DNA of 64,000 nt from Caballeronia sordidicola (GTDB taxonomy: Bacteria > Pseudomonadota > Gammaproteobacteria > Burkholderiales > Burkholderiaceae), in NCBI RefSeq assembly GCF_000729995.1, contig NZ_JNFG01000005.1:124001-188000 (forward strand). Reading direction: 5' to 3'. The notes below the pieces were generated by a model. It saw only the letters and a list, made by a program, of their open reading frames with translations, ran no database searches and was not told where the DNA came from. The number at the start of each line of letters is the position of its first letter. The stretch's first letter is position 1. A program made the position numbers and the translations under genes. Positions 9,566-17,939 of this stretch are shown here, piece after piece.

Positions 9566-10681
9566 TTAGAACTTGTGTCGAATGCCAACGACGGTGACGA
9601 ACTGACCGTTGTTGCTGGACGGATTCGTGACGCCTTCGACCCATGCCTTGGAGCCGGATGAACGCTGGTAAATGCCGTTCAGATAGACGTCGGTGGTCTT
9701 CGACAGGAAGTACTCGCCGCCCAGCGCCAGCTGGTTGTAGTGAGCATTCGACGCGGTTGCCGAACTGCTGTTCTGGCTCGTGTAGATGTAGCCGAGCGAG
9801 AGCAGCGTGGCAGGCGTGAACTGATATCGCACGCTCGCTTCGTAGTTCGCAAAACGCAGGCTGCCGCCGGTCAGGAGGTCGAAATGAGAGTTCGTGTACA
9901 GCAGGGCGACGATGGCAGGCCCGAACGTGTAGGCGCCGCCTGCGCCCCAGACCTGGTTGCGCGCGACATTGCTGATGATCGACGCGCTGGTGCTGTAGTA
10001 GTTGTCGGAGGGCGCCGCACCGGCCGTGTTCGACGCAGGGTGATCGACCAGCGAGTAGGCTGCGTCCAGGCGCACCGGGCCCGCGGCGTAATCCGCGCCC
10101 ACGCTCCATGCGCGGTTGTTCGAGAAGTCACCGGCGGTGTTCGAGAACGCGTACATCGCGTTGGCGGTGAATCCCGAGAACGTCGGCGTGGTGTACTTGA
10201 TCGCGTTGTCGGTGCGGTAGGTGTTGTTGATGTCGTCGTTATCGTAGATCGCATTGCCGTACTGGCTCATCGCGCCCACGCCGTTGATCTGCAGGTTCGA
10301 GAGGTAGTCCTGCACGCTGTTGTACTGGCGGCCGAGCGTGATCGTACCGGCGCGGTCATTGCTCAGTCCCACCCATGCGCTGCGGCCGAACATGCGTCCG
10401 CCCTGGCCCAACGCGCCCGATTCCAGGCTGAAACCGTTTTCGAGCCTGAACAGGACCTTATTGCCGCCGCCCAGATCCTCGCTTCCAAGCAGGCCCCAGC
10501 GCGACCCTTGCACATTGCCCTGAGTCGCCTGATAGGCGCTGTTGCCCTTTTGATTGTTGGTGTACGTGAAGCCGGCATCCACAATACCGTAGAGCGTCAC
10601 GCTGCTTTGGGCGAAAGCGGCTTGCGCAACGCTTCCTGTCACGGCGACGGCCACGGCCGTGCGAAGGATCTGCTTATGCAT
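9566..10681 (-). CDS. General trimeric porin (Burkholderia type)
   Basis: A 371-residue outer-membrane beta-barrel porin. It has a signal peptide (MHKQILRTAVAVAVTGSVAQ..., cleavage after AAFA), mature start QSSVTLYGIVDAGFTYT, the constriction-loop region FGRSAWVGLSNDRAGTITLG and the C-terminal strand ending VGIRHKF with terminal Phe. ATG 10681 is chosen for signal peptide and RBS (AGAGGAAA). Its place between the permease and the PLP enzyme suggests an outer-membrane route for their substrate. Paralogous to the porin at 27229. Confidence 0.92.
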   Translation of the reverse strand: MHKQILRTAVAVAVTGSVAQAAFAQSSVTLYGIVDAGFTYTNNQKGNSAYQATQGNVQGSRWGLLGSEDLGGGNKVLFRLENGFSLESGALGQGGRMFGRSAWVGLSNDRAGTITLGRQYNSVQDYLSNLQINGVGAMSQYGNAIYDNDDINNTYRTDNAIKYTTPTFSGFTANAMYAFSNTAGDFSNNRAWSVGADYAAGPVRLDAAYSLVDHPASNTAGAAPSDNYYSTSASIISNVARNQVWGAGGAYTFGPAIVALLYTNSHFDLLTGGSLRFANYEASVRYQFTPATLLSLGYIYTSQNSSSATASNAHYNQLALGGEYFLSKTTDVYLNGIYQRSSGSKAWVEGVTNPSSNNGQFVTVVGIRHKF

Positions 10682-10772
10682 CTGGTTTCCTCTGGTCGAA
10701 AGAAGGGCGTCCATCGATGAATTTTTGTTCTCTTCGATGGAATAAGGATTACTAAACGTGCAAGGCAAAGCG

Positions 10773-10792
10773 ACGCCGGAGAAATCCGGCGT
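10773..10792 (-). terminator. Strong hairpin between PLP-enzyme and porin genes
   Basis: ACGCCGGA (10773-10780) and TCCGGCGT (10785-10792) form a perfect 8-bp stem with a 4-base loop. On the minus strand it follows a T7 run (10803-10809). It may end the PLP-enzyme transcript or sit in the porin leader; no T run follows the stem, so classic intrinsic termination is doubtful. Confidence 0.35.
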
Positions 10793-10828
10793 ATCGGTCA
10801 TACAAAAAAATCAGGCCCAGTCAGGCCC

Positions 10829-12028
10829 TCAGTCAGGCCAGTTACGCCGGCCGGCGCCACGCCGCGCATCGCGCTGGAAAAACGGGGTGACCAGCGGATG
10901 CGGCGCGTGCTGCGCGCGCTCGAGTTCATCCAGCAGGCGTTCAAGCACGCTGTGCTCCTGGCCGGGATGCAGATTGCACGGGTCGATGAAGAAGAAATTC
11001 AGTTCGGCCTCGTGATCGCGGACGATCACCGGGACGCCGGCCGCCGACGGATGGGCGAGGGCGTCGGCCAGGTCCCAGGCGCTGATACGCGCCTCGCGTG
11101 CATCGATGGACAGTTTCAGGCGGTCAAGCGGATTGCCGGTTGGATCGGCATCGATCTCTGCGCGCACGCCGGGGCGGGCGTTCAGCGCTTCACGCCACAA
11201 CTCGAGATAACCTCGTTCGCGGGCACGGACCGCCGCGTGGTCGCGTTGCTGCCATTGCTCGAGCGCGGCGATGGCGCCGGCAATCCCTTCCTTGCCCACT
11301 TTCATGCCACGGCCAATGCCGCCATTCTGGAAATAGGCGGCACGTACCAGCGTTTTCTTGCCGGCGACAATACCGGCGGTCGGACCACCGAGAAACTTGT
11401 GCGCCGAATACAGCACGAGATCGGCGCCAGCGGCAATGAAGCGCGTGAGATCATATTCGGACGCTGCATCGACAATGACCGGTACACCCTTCGCGTGCGC
11501 GAGAGCGATGAATTCTTCCACATGGATCAAGCCGAACTGGACCGTGTGATGCGAGACCACATAGAGCGCAGCCGTCGTGCGCTCGCTGATCGCGGCGGAT
11601 AGCTGGTAGCCGTGCGACTCCGTGGTCGCTCCCACCGGCACGACGCGAGCGCCCGCAAGCCGGATCGCCTGGTCGATAGGTGCGCCATAATTGACGAGAT
11701 GGCCCGTTTGCACGACGACCTCGTTGCGCAGTCCGCTTGTATCGGGCAGACGCTCGATCAGCCCCGGGTCGTCGCCCGTCATGGTGGCAGCAATGCCGAG
11801 CGTGATCGCCGCGGAACAGGATGCCGTGATATAGCCGCTTTCGCTGCCGCAAGCCTGCGCGATCACGGCGGACGCCTTGCGTTGCAAGTCGTCGATCTCG
11901 ACGAACTGAGGAAGGACTGCAGCCATTGCTTCAATGACCGGCGTCGCCACGATGGACGCACCCAGGCTCGTCATCGTGCCCGAGACATTGATGACCGGGC
12001 GTAGACCAAATCGGGAATAAATATCCAT
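10829..12028 (-). CDS. SelA/DgaE-like PLP-dependent ammonia-lyase-type enzyme
   Basis: A 399-residue fold-type I PLP enzyme of the SelA-like group that includes D-glucosaminate-6-phosphate ammonia-lyase (DgaE). The Schiff-base lysine is Lys211 in [10 protein letters not shown], with the cofactor-contacting Asp187 in [13 protein letters not shown]. It begins [20 protein letters not shown], a SelA-like-enzyme opening. True selenocysteine synthase is unlikely because no selB or selC is seen nearby and the protein is short. Neighbouring gluconate-type permease, porin and RidA protein suggest amino-sugar-acid or amino-acid dehydration. Exact substrate unknown. Confidence 0.75.
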   Translation of the reverse strand: MDIYSRFGLRPVINVSGTMTSLGASIVATPVIEAMAAVLPQFVEIDDLQRKASAVIAQACGSESGYITASCSAAITLGIAATMTGDDPGLIERLPDTSGLRNEVVVQTGHLVNYGAPIDQAIRLAGARVVPVGATTESHGYQLSAAISERTTAALYVVSHHTVQFGLIHVEEFIALAHAKGVPVIVDAASEYDLTRFIAAGADLVLYSAHKFLGGPTAGIVAGKKTLVRAAYFQNGGIGRGMKVGKEGIAGAIAALEQWQQRDHAAVRARERGYLELWREALNARPGVRAEIDADPTGNPLDRLKLSIDAREARISAWDLADALAHPSAAGVPVIVRDHEAELNFFFIDPCNLHPGQEHSVLERLLDELERAQHAPHPLVTPFFQRDARRGAGRRNWPD

Positions 12029-12043
12029 CGTGCGGCTCCTGAT

Positions 12044-12061
12044 ATTCCTTTATTATGGAAT
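12044..12061. promoter_or_regulatory. Candidate IclR operator in divergent promoter
   Basis: ATTCC-N8-GGAAT is an inverted repeat 15 bases upstream of the PLP-enzyme start. A second repeat, GTATG (12062-12066) to CATAC (12089-12093), follows. The region between the divergent genes is AT-rich compared with its surroundings, as expected for a promoter under an IclR regulator. Operator function is inference. Confidence 0.4.
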
Positions 12062-12141
12062 GTATGTTGTAATTGTGTATTAGATTATCATACGATGCGC
12101 TTGCGTCAAACTGTACAAAAACAATCAGTCCCAGGAGCGCG

Positions 12142-13002
12142 ATGGCCGCCAAGCCCCGTCAAACCACGCAGGAACCGCAGCCGGTCGAGCAGCAGGCCGC
12201 CGACCTTTCCGCCGCTGCGCCCGCAACGCGCACGCGCACCAGTGCGATCGACCGGGCGGTGCAGATCCTCGACGCGTTGCAGGACACCAACCGTCCGACC
12301 ACCGCGTATGAAATCGCGCGACTGGTCGGTGCACCGTTGTCCACGGTCTATTCGATCATCAATGACCTGGTGGATAAGAACCTGCTGGCCCGCACGCCCG
12401 AGGGCGCGATCTGGCTCGGCTCGCGGCTCTACGGCTACGGTCTGACGTATGCGAGTTCACTCGATTATCTGGCAGTCGCGCATGAAGAGATGAACCGCTT
12501 GTCGATCCAGGTCGGCGAGACGGTGCAGGTGTGCGGACTCGAAGAAGGGATGATGGTCGTGTTGCAAATGGCCGAGGGGCCGGGCCATTTTCGCGTGACT
12601 TCGCGCGTGGGAAGCAGGGTGCCGCTCAACTGGACTGCGTCGGGACGATTGCTGGTGGGGCATCTGCCGGACGCAGAGCGCATCGCCTATTTCGAACGGT
12701 ACGCGAAACCGTCGCCCACTGCGCGCGCCGAGACGCGTCCTGACGTGCTCGCGAAAATGGCGCGCGAAGCGCTGGATGCGCACCTGTCGATCCAGATCGG
12801 AGAGTCGGACGCGTCCGTGGCGTGTCTCGCCGCCCCAGTGCTCGATCAGGCGGGAGACTGCGTGTTCACCATTTCGATCGTGATGCCGGAAGCCAAGGCG
12901 CTTCAGAGTACTGAACGTTTTGGCGCCGAACTGAAAGTTGTCGCCGCGCGCATTGAAGCGCGGCTCGGCTGGCAGCGCCGCACGCCTGACGTGATCGGCT
13001 AA
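12142..13002 (+). CDS. IclR-family transcriptional regulator
   Basis: A 286-residue regulator: winged helix (SAIDRAVQILDALQD to DLVDKNLLARTPEGAIWLG) and IclR effector domain (YLAVAHEEMNRLSIQVGETV, then GRLLVGHLPDAERIAYFERY). ATG 12142 is preferred for AGGAGCG upstream; the longer frame from 12073 lacks one. It is divergent from the PLP-enzyme gene with a 113-bp shared promoter containing inverted repeats, so it probably regulates that gene and perhaps the porin and permease. Effector unknown. Confidence 0.88.
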   Translation: MAAKPRQTTQEPQPVEQQAADLSAAAPATRTRTSAIDRAVQILDALQDTNRPTTAYEIARLVGAPLSTVYSIINDLVDKNLLARTPEGAIWLGSRLYGYGLTYASSLDYLAVAHEEMNRLSIQVGETVQVCGLEEGMMVVLQMAEGPGHFRVTSRVGSRVPLNWTASGRLLVGHLPDAERIAYFERYAKPSPTARAETRPDVLAKMAREALDAHLSIQIGESDASVACLAAPVLDQAGDCVFTISIVMPEAKALQSTERFGAELKVVAARIEARLGWQRRTPDVIG

Positions 13003-13079
13003 ATGCGTCGGCTAAACGCGGCGTTGGTTAGCCGGTATTTGAACCTTGCCCTCAACACTTGAAAGAGAACCAACGCAAC

Positions 13080-13559
13080 ATGGTATTTTCGACTGAGATG
13101 AACTGCTATGAACGACTGCAGGCCCGCGGCTTAAAACTTCAGGACGTGCCCGCACCCATAGGCAATTTCACTCACTGCACACGCGAAGGCAACCTGCTGT
13201 TCTTGTCGGGGCAAGGGCCGCTCGATGAAACCGGGCATCTGATGACGGGCAAGGTTGGCGCCGACGTCACCGCCGATGAAGCGTATGCACACGCGCTACT
13301 CGTCGGTCTTAACCTGTTGTCGGTCCTGCATGTGGAACTGGGCGATTTAAGCCGGGTAAAACGCATCGTGAAGCTGCTCGGCATGGTCAATGCAACGCCG
13401 GATTTCGCCGATCATCCCCGCGTGATCAACGGCTGCTCCGATCTCTTCGTCGATGTGTTCGGCGACGCGGGCCGGCACTCACGTTCTGCTGTCGGCGTGG
13501 GGTCGTTGCCCGGCAACATCACGGTAGAGATCGAAGCAATTGTTGCTATTCGCGACTGA
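13080..13559 (+). CDS. RidA-family (YjgF/YER057c/UK114) protein
   Basis: A 159-residue RidA-like protein with the features NLLFLSGQGPLDETG and SRSAVGVGSLPGNITVEIEAIV. The Arg needed for imine hydrolysis in canonical RidA appears present (HSRSAVGV). RidA proteins hydrolyse the enamine/imine intermediates released by PLP ammonia-lyases. This suits its place 77 bp after the IclR gene, in a locus with a SelA/DgaE-like PLP enzyme. It is longer than the 128-residue housekeeping RidA, so it probably belongs to a catabolic subgroup. Confidence 0.85.
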   Translation: MVFSTEMNCYERLQARGLKLQDVPAPIGNFTHCTREGNLLFLSGQGPLDETGHLMTGKVGADVTADEAYAHALLVGLNLLSVLHVELGDLSRVKRIVKLLGMVNATPDFADHPRVINGCSDLFVDVFGDAGRHSRSAVGVGSLPGNITVEIEAIVAIRD

Positions 13560-13601
13560 GATTCAGGGGCGACTCAGCGACGATTCAGCGGTATTGCGTT
13601 T

Positions 13602-14435
13602 TCACTTTCGCTCGATCACGATTTCAAGGTACTCGCTCGGCAGCACCAGCGTGCTGTCGCCCGAACGGTTGCGGCTCTCCATGAGCGCCAGCAAGTCCTG
13701 GGTGAAGGCAGCCTGCTTCTCGGCGTCGAGAGCGCCGAAGGTTTTGTTCATCGGACCGTAGTAGGTGCGGAACACGTCTAGCCAGTGCGCCGGCGAGTGG
13801 TAACGGAACACAAACTCGCGGCTGGTCGCGCGGATCTCCCGCGCGCTGTGTTCGAACAACTCGTCGAGCCTTGCCTTTGTGCCCCACACCGCCGGCGATC
13901 TCACGCCAGGCGCGGGCGGAATATATTTGCCGATCGTCTTGAACACCTGGCCGATAAAACTATCGGGCGTCCAGTTCGCCATGCCAATCCTGCCGCCCGG
14001 TTTGCAGACACGCGCGAGTTCGTGCGCCGCGTTGTCCTGGTTCGGGGTGAACATCACCCCGAAGGTGGACAGCACCACGTCGAATGAGGCATCGGGGAAC
14101 GGCAGGTTCTCAGCATCGGCTTCCTGGAACTGGATCGTGTGGCCCTCGGCCTTCGCGCGTGCTCGCCCGGACTCGAGCAGCGACGCCACGTAGTCGGTCG
14201 AGGTCACGTCGCACCAGCGGCGCGCGGCCGCCAGCGTGGCGTTGCCGTTGCCGGCGGCGACATCGAGAACGCGGCTGCCTGAGCGAAGATCCAGCGCTTC
14301 GCACAGGTTCTCGCCGACGATCTGCAGCGTGGTCCCGACGACGGCATAGTTGCCCGTGGACCAGGCAACTTGCTGGCGGGTCTTGACGGCGGCGAGGTCA
14401 ATAGCCGGAGTGATGGGGGATGTGTCTGCTGGCAT
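13602..14435 (-). CDS. Class I SAM-dependent methyltransferase
   Basis: A 277-residue Methyltransf_11/UbiE-like enzyme with motif I VLDVAAGNGNATLAA, motif II region AENLPFPDASFDVVLSTFG and post-motif LARVCKPGGRIGMANW. The ATG at 14435 has AGGAG at the right distance, so the longer frame from 14453 is not needed. It is convergent with the ridA-like gene. The acceptor molecule cannot be deduced. Confidence 0.85.
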   Translation of the reverse strand: MPADTSPITPAIDLAAVKTRQQVAWSTGNYAVVGTTLQIVGENLCEALDLRSGSRVLDVAAGNGNATLAAARRWCDVTSTDYVASLLESGRARAKAEGHTIQFQEADAENLPFPDASFDVVLSTFGVMFTPNQDNAAHELARVCKPGGRIGMANWTPDSFIGQVFKTIGKYIPPAPGVRSPAVWGTKARLDELFEHSAREIRATSREFVFRYHSPAHWLDVFRTYYGPMNKTFGALDAEKQAAFTQDLLALMESRNRSGDSTLVLPSEYLEIVIERK

Positions 14436-14516
14436 GCCTGTACTCCTGATCATATAAGGTGCCTGGATGCAGCCACGCAGTGCTGCATGCAGTGGTTACG
14501 GTGTGACCGACGCGCG

Positions 14517-14951
14517 TTATTCGGCCAACGCGACGCCCGAGCCGCCCATTTCCTCCGGCATATCTCTCATCTTCGGCAAGCCGTCCCTCATCCGCAACCT
14601 TGTTTCCTGGTAGTTGACATGAACGCCGGCCTCGTACGGGAAGTCTGGAATAGTTGCTGCATACACGTCGATGAGTCCCATGCCGGGGTGCTCGGTGAAG
14701 ATGTGGCCGCCGCATGTCTTGCACCATTTGCGATAGCTGTGCGGCGTCTTGTTGTAAGTGCCTATGTTGTCGGCGCCCTGCGTGATGTGCACCGCTTCGG
14801 GCTTCCACAGCGTGAAGGCGTTGACAGGTCCTGCCGACCAGCTTCGACACGACTCGCAGTGGCAATACCCCATGCCAGCCGGTTCGCCGGTGACTGTGAT
14901 CTGAACCGCGCCGCAAAAGCAGGCTCCCTTGTAAGTCTTTTCGTCGCTCAT
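14517..14951 (-). CDS. GFA-family (Mss4-like fold) protein
   Basis: A 144-residue member of the glutathione-dependent formaldehyde-activating (GFA) family. The zinc ligands are visible as GACFCGAVQ, GYCHCESCRSW and WCKTCGGHIF. Many GFA proteins are not formaldehyde enzymes, so the function is open. Divergent from the AraC gene at 15208 and 81 bp upstream of the methyltransferase on the same strand. A perfect 7-bp hairpin ATGCAGC/GCTGCAT lies in that gap at 14467-14488. Confidence 0.85.
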   Translation of the reverse strand: MSDEKTYKGACFCGAVQITVTGEPAGMGYCHCESCRSWSAGPVNAFTLWKPEAVHITQGADNIGTYNKTPHSYRKWCKTCGGHIFTEHPGMGLIDVYAATIPDFPYEAGVHVNYQETRLRMRDGLPKMRDMPEEMGGSGVALAE

Positions 14952-15207
14952 GATGCATCTCCCTTAATGGTTTTTACCCAGGTGGGTATGGGTCTGCCGA
15001 TGCACCCTCACCCAACGAATTGATGCGCGCCGCAGCACGCACTCGATAGCACCCCATGCGCTCGCCTGAACGTTACGGTTCAGCACTGGAAGCTGCGGTA
15101 CGTGGGTGCTAGTATTTACGAATTGCTTAACCTGATGAATGATCAGGCGTCCAGATTTCTTGTGCAGGACGCCGTATTCAACAAGCGCTATTCAACGGAC
15201 ATTATTC

Positions 15208-16245
15208 ATGGACGCCGTTTCCGACGTGCTTCGCGCGGTGCGCTTGAGCGGAGCGGTGTATCTCAATGGAGAGTTCACCGAGCCGTGGTGCGTGATGGGT
15301 CAAGGAAATGCGGCGCTCTATGGAGCCTTCCTGCCGCTATCGGAACGCGTGGTGTCCTATCATCTGATCATCGAAGGGCACTGTTGCGCGCAACTCGCCA
15401 CCAACCCGGGCGCCTCGATTCACCTCAATGCCGGCGAACTGCTGGTAGTACCGCAAGGCGAAGCGCACATCATTGGCAGCGATCTGGCGCTTTCTCCCGA
15501 GTCGGCGGCGCCCTTGCTCGCCAGTCAATTGCAGACAGCACCGGGCCAGGTGATGAAATTGTCTTATGGAGGCGGCGGAACCGGCACGCGTCTTATCTGC
15601 GGTTTCCTCGCCTGCGACAACACCTTGAGCAACCCGCTGCTTTCCTCGCTGCCGCCAATCTTCAAGGTCGACTTGCGCAACGATCCGCACTCGGCATGGC
15701 TTACGTCGTCACTGCAATTCGCTGCAGCTGAAGCGAGCGAGTGGCGGGCCGGCAGCGCCATTGTCCTCGCCAGACTGTCCGAGTTGCTGTTCGTCGAAGC
15801 GGTGCGCCGGTGTATCGATACCCTGCCCGCGGACCGGAAAGGGTGGCTGGCGGGTGTGCGCGACCGGTTCGTCGGTCGTGCGTTATCAATGCTCCATGCG
15901 CAACCCGCGCACGCATGGACCGTCGATGAACTCGCGCGAAAAGTGGGCTTGTCGCGTTCCGCGTTGGCGCAACGATTCACTGACCTGCTCGGACAGCCGC
16001 CCATGCAATATCTGGCGCGTTGGCGCCTGCAGGTCGCGGCGCAGGAACTCTTGAACGGCAGCAAGTCGCTCGCCGCGGTGGCGGAGCAGGTCGGCTACGA
16101 ATCGGAGGCGGCATTCAATAGGGCGTTCAAGCGGGAATTCGGAACACCGCCGGCGGGCTGGAGAAAGAACCAGGGGACGGCAAATGCTGCCGGTGCACCC
16201 GTTAATCCGATCGAACCGGTTGCCGAGCCAAGGGCAGCTGCTTGA
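15208..16245 (+). CDS. AraC-family regulator with N-terminal cupin domain
   Basis: A 345-residue regulator: N-terminal cupin_6 ligand domain (residues 1-190, e.g. HLNAGELLVVPQGEAHI) and C-terminal double HTH (WTVDELARKVGLSRSALAQRF, then AAVAEQVGYESEAAFNRAFKR). The ATG at 15208 matches family starts. It is divergent from the GFA gene, with 256 bp between them, and may control it. This subgroup often regulates neighbouring oxidoreductases. Confidence 0.88.
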   Translation: MDAVSDVLRAVRLSGAVYLNGEFTEPWCVMGQGNAALYGAFLPLSERVVSYHLIIEGHCCAQLATNPGASIHLNAGELLVVPQGEAHIIGSDLALSPESAAPLLASQLQTAPGQVMKLSYGGGGTGTRLICGFLACDNTLSNPLLSSLPPIFKVDLRNDPHSAWLTSSLQFAAAEASEWRAGSAIVLARLSELLFVEAVRRCIDTLPADRKGWLAGVRDRFVGRALSMLHAQPAHAWTVDELARKVGLSRSALAQRFTDLLGQPPMQYLARWRLQVAAQELLNGSKSLAAVAEQVGYESEAAFNRAFKREFGTPPAGWRKNQGTANAAGAPVNPIEPVAEPRAAA

Positions 16246-16546
16246 GGACTCGCTCGCACGACCCGGCATGGGTTTGCCATTGAGTGATGTCTATCGCTCA
16301 GGGCCCATGCCTCAGCACCTGGTCGCATCGACCCTGTCAACACCTGAAGCACGCAGGCAAAAATTACGCTGTCCGAACAGTGTCAATCGGCAATAAGGTA
16401 AGAAAGTATTAGAAAGTTATACGGAGTTAATTGTCTATTGAATCAGCGATTAAAGTTTCCCCTTTACCGGTTAATTAATTCGGTAGAACGTGGCAGCTGA
16501 ACACCACGTCATTCGCCACTAATTCGGACTGCGAGGAATTTATCGG
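16246..16546. other. AT-rich non-coding region before the acyltransferase gene
   Basis: No credible gene. From about 16385 the base composition becomes AT-rich (TATTAGAAAGTTATAC, TTAATTAATTCGG), probably the promoter of the acyltransferase gene. No clear operator was recognised. Confidence 0.4.
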
Positions 16547-17698
16547 ATGAATGAAACGAGTTCCTTCAACGGACGCCATTACCCACAACTGGATGCATTG
16601 CGCGGCATAGCTGCCCTGATGGTCGTCCTTAATCACTTCGTCCTGGTCGGCCCGCTTTGGTGGGTAGCCAAGTCACCTTTGCGCGTGCTGGCGCTCGGCC
16701 ATGAAGCGGTCATCCTATTCTTCATACTTAGCGGTTTTGTGCTGACCCTTCAACTCATGTCGGGCCGTCGGGTTACGTATAGGGACTATGTGGTCAAGAG
16801 GATTTGCCGGATCTATCTGCCTTATCTCTGTGTGTTGTTTGCGGCTTTTTCGGCCATCAGTCTGATCAATGTAGAACCGATTGCATGGGCCGGCTCGTGG
16901 TTCAACGATATCTGGACCGGATCATTCTCCGGCAGGGAAATACTCGACCATTTGTTATTTATCGGACAATACAAGGCCAATCGCGTGCTTCCGGTTATTT
17001 GGTCCTTGATCTACGAGATGCGTATTTCGTTGACTATGCCGCTGGTCGTGTATGGCGTCAGCCGCTTCTCCGCCCGCACCTGCCTGGCAGCGGCGTTGTG
17101 TATTTCCCTGGTTTCCTTCCTGTTCGCCATGGCGAGAAATGGGAACGAGACCGGCAGCCCAAGTTTTAGCGGCGACTGGGCGATGACCGCGCACTACCTC
17201 GGCATGTTCATCGTCGGTGCGACGTTGGCGCGCCACCGCGCGAGCTGGCAAGGATGGCTCGCGAAGGGCAATCGGACGAAGCTTGTCCTCGCCGCTTCGC
17301 TCGCGCTCTATTTCCTGTCGCGCCTGGTGCTGTCGATTACGTCGGGTGCTATCGGTCAGTACATCTACGACTGGTGCGTCGTGGCGGGCGCCGCTGGCCT
17401 CGTCTGCACGGCAATCGCATCGAAGCGTTTCACGCTGGTGCTGGCCAGGCGCCCTGTCGTATTTCTCGGCACGATCTCCTATAGTTTGTACCTGACCCAC
17501 ACGGTTGTTCTGCTTGCGGTAATTCATCTGATGCCTGCTTCGGGATCGGCATGGGGGGCGATCACAATGGCGGCGGTGCTGGTTATTCCCGTTGCTGCCG
17601 TCACTCATTTGGTGATCGAACGCCCGTCGATCCTGCTGGGTAAATTCCTGACGGGAAGAAGCGTCACCGCGCCGTCGCGCGCAAACCAGACCTCATGA
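16547..17698 (+). CDS. Acyltransferase 3 (OafA/YrhL-type) membrane protein
   Basis: A 383-residue integral membrane O-acyltransferase with about ten helices. The signature YPQLDALRGIAALMVVLNHF carries the conserved Arg and His, followed by FFILSGFVLTLQL. Such proteins acetylate or succinylate surface polysaccharides, peptidoglycan or antibiotics. There is no adjacent glycan cluster, so the target is unknown. The AT-rich upstream region suggests horizontal acquisition or a strong promoter. Confidence 0.88.
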   Translation: MNETSSFNGRHYPQLDALRGIAALMVVLNHFVLVGPLWWVAKSPLRVLALGHEAVILFFILSGFVLTLQLMSGRRVTYRDYVVKRICRIYLPYLCVLFAAFSAISLINVEPIAWAGSWFNDIWTGSFSGREILDHLLFIGQYKANRVLPVIWSLIYEMRISLTMPLVVYGVSRFSARTCLAAALCISLVSFLFAMARNGNETGSPSFSGDWAMTAHYLGMFIVGATLARHRASWQGWLAKGNRTKLVLAASLALYFLSRLVLSITSGAIGQYIYDWCVVAGAAGLVCTAIASKRFTLVLARRPVVFLGTISYSLYLTHTVVLLAVIHLMPASGSAWGAITMAAVLVIPVAAVTHLVIERPSILLGKFLTGRSVTAPSRANQTS

Positions 17699-17845
17699 AA
17701 CAGGACTCTCTGGGCTGGCCGGTTATTCGAAGCGCAGGGGAGCGCCGCTTTTGTGCGCGCACGTTACTCGACGGTGCATCACGCACCAGCAACTAGAGCG
17801 GCGGGTACTAACCGAAGCCACCTGCTAAGCCTGTGTGATCGACGG

Positions 17846-17868
17846 TAAGCCTTTTGCAGTAAGGCTTA
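17846..17868. promoter_or_regulatory. Inverted repeat upstream of the atzF promoter
   Basis: TAAGCCTT-N7-AAGGCTTA is a perfect 8-bp inverted repeat 21 bases upstream of the -24 element. A further TAAGCCT copy lies at 17826. It may be an activator site or a terminator for upstream transcription; no T tract follows. Confidence 0.4.
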
Positions 17869-17888
17869 GGGGGCTTTGAAAACGAGCC

Positions 17889-17904
17889 TGGCATAGCTTC
17901 TGCA
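17889..17904 (+). promoter_or_regulatory. Sigma-54 (-24/-12) promoter of the biuret/allophanate cluster
   Basis: TGGCATAGCTTCTGCA matches the RpoN consensus TGGCAC-N5-TTGCA, with invariant GG and GC separated by exactly 10 bases. Transcription would start near 17914-17917, giving a leader of about 25 bases before the atzF ATG. Nitrogen-limitation control through an NtrC-type activator is the natural inference for a urea-analogue catabolic operon. Confidence 0.75.
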
Positions 17905-17909
17905 TTAAT

Positions 17910-17939
17910 GAATTCCATCTTGTATGCAAGACGGAATTC
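17910..17939. promoter_or_regulatory. GntR-type operator palindrome abutting the atzF start codon
   Basis: GAATTCCATCTTG (17910-17922) and CAAGACGGAATTC (17927-17939) form a 13-bp inverted repeat with one mismatch. Its core CTTGTATGCAAG resembles FadR/FCD-type GntR operators (TTGTATACAA-like). It spans the predicted start of transcription and ends immediately before the ATG at 17940. A repressor here would block the sigma-54 promoter; as RNA it could mask initiation. The likely ligand protein is the GntR gene at 26442. Confidence 0.6.

Noticed and set aside
9740..10720. 326-codon plus-strand frame opposite the first porin
   Set aside because: Antisense shadow; the porin frame has signal peptide, strands and terminal Phe.
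10829..12028. Selenocysteine synthase (selA) assignment for the PLP enzyme
   Set aside because: The protein is shorter than SelA, lacks neighbouring selB/selC, and sits in a sugar-acid type locus; a DgaE-like or other SelA-like enzyme fits better.
17773..17787. GGTGC-N5-GCACC dyad as an NtrC enhancer site
   Set aside because: The half-sites are in the opposite order to the NtrC consensus (TGCAC..GTGCA), so it is mentioned only as a possible activator site and not listed as a feature.
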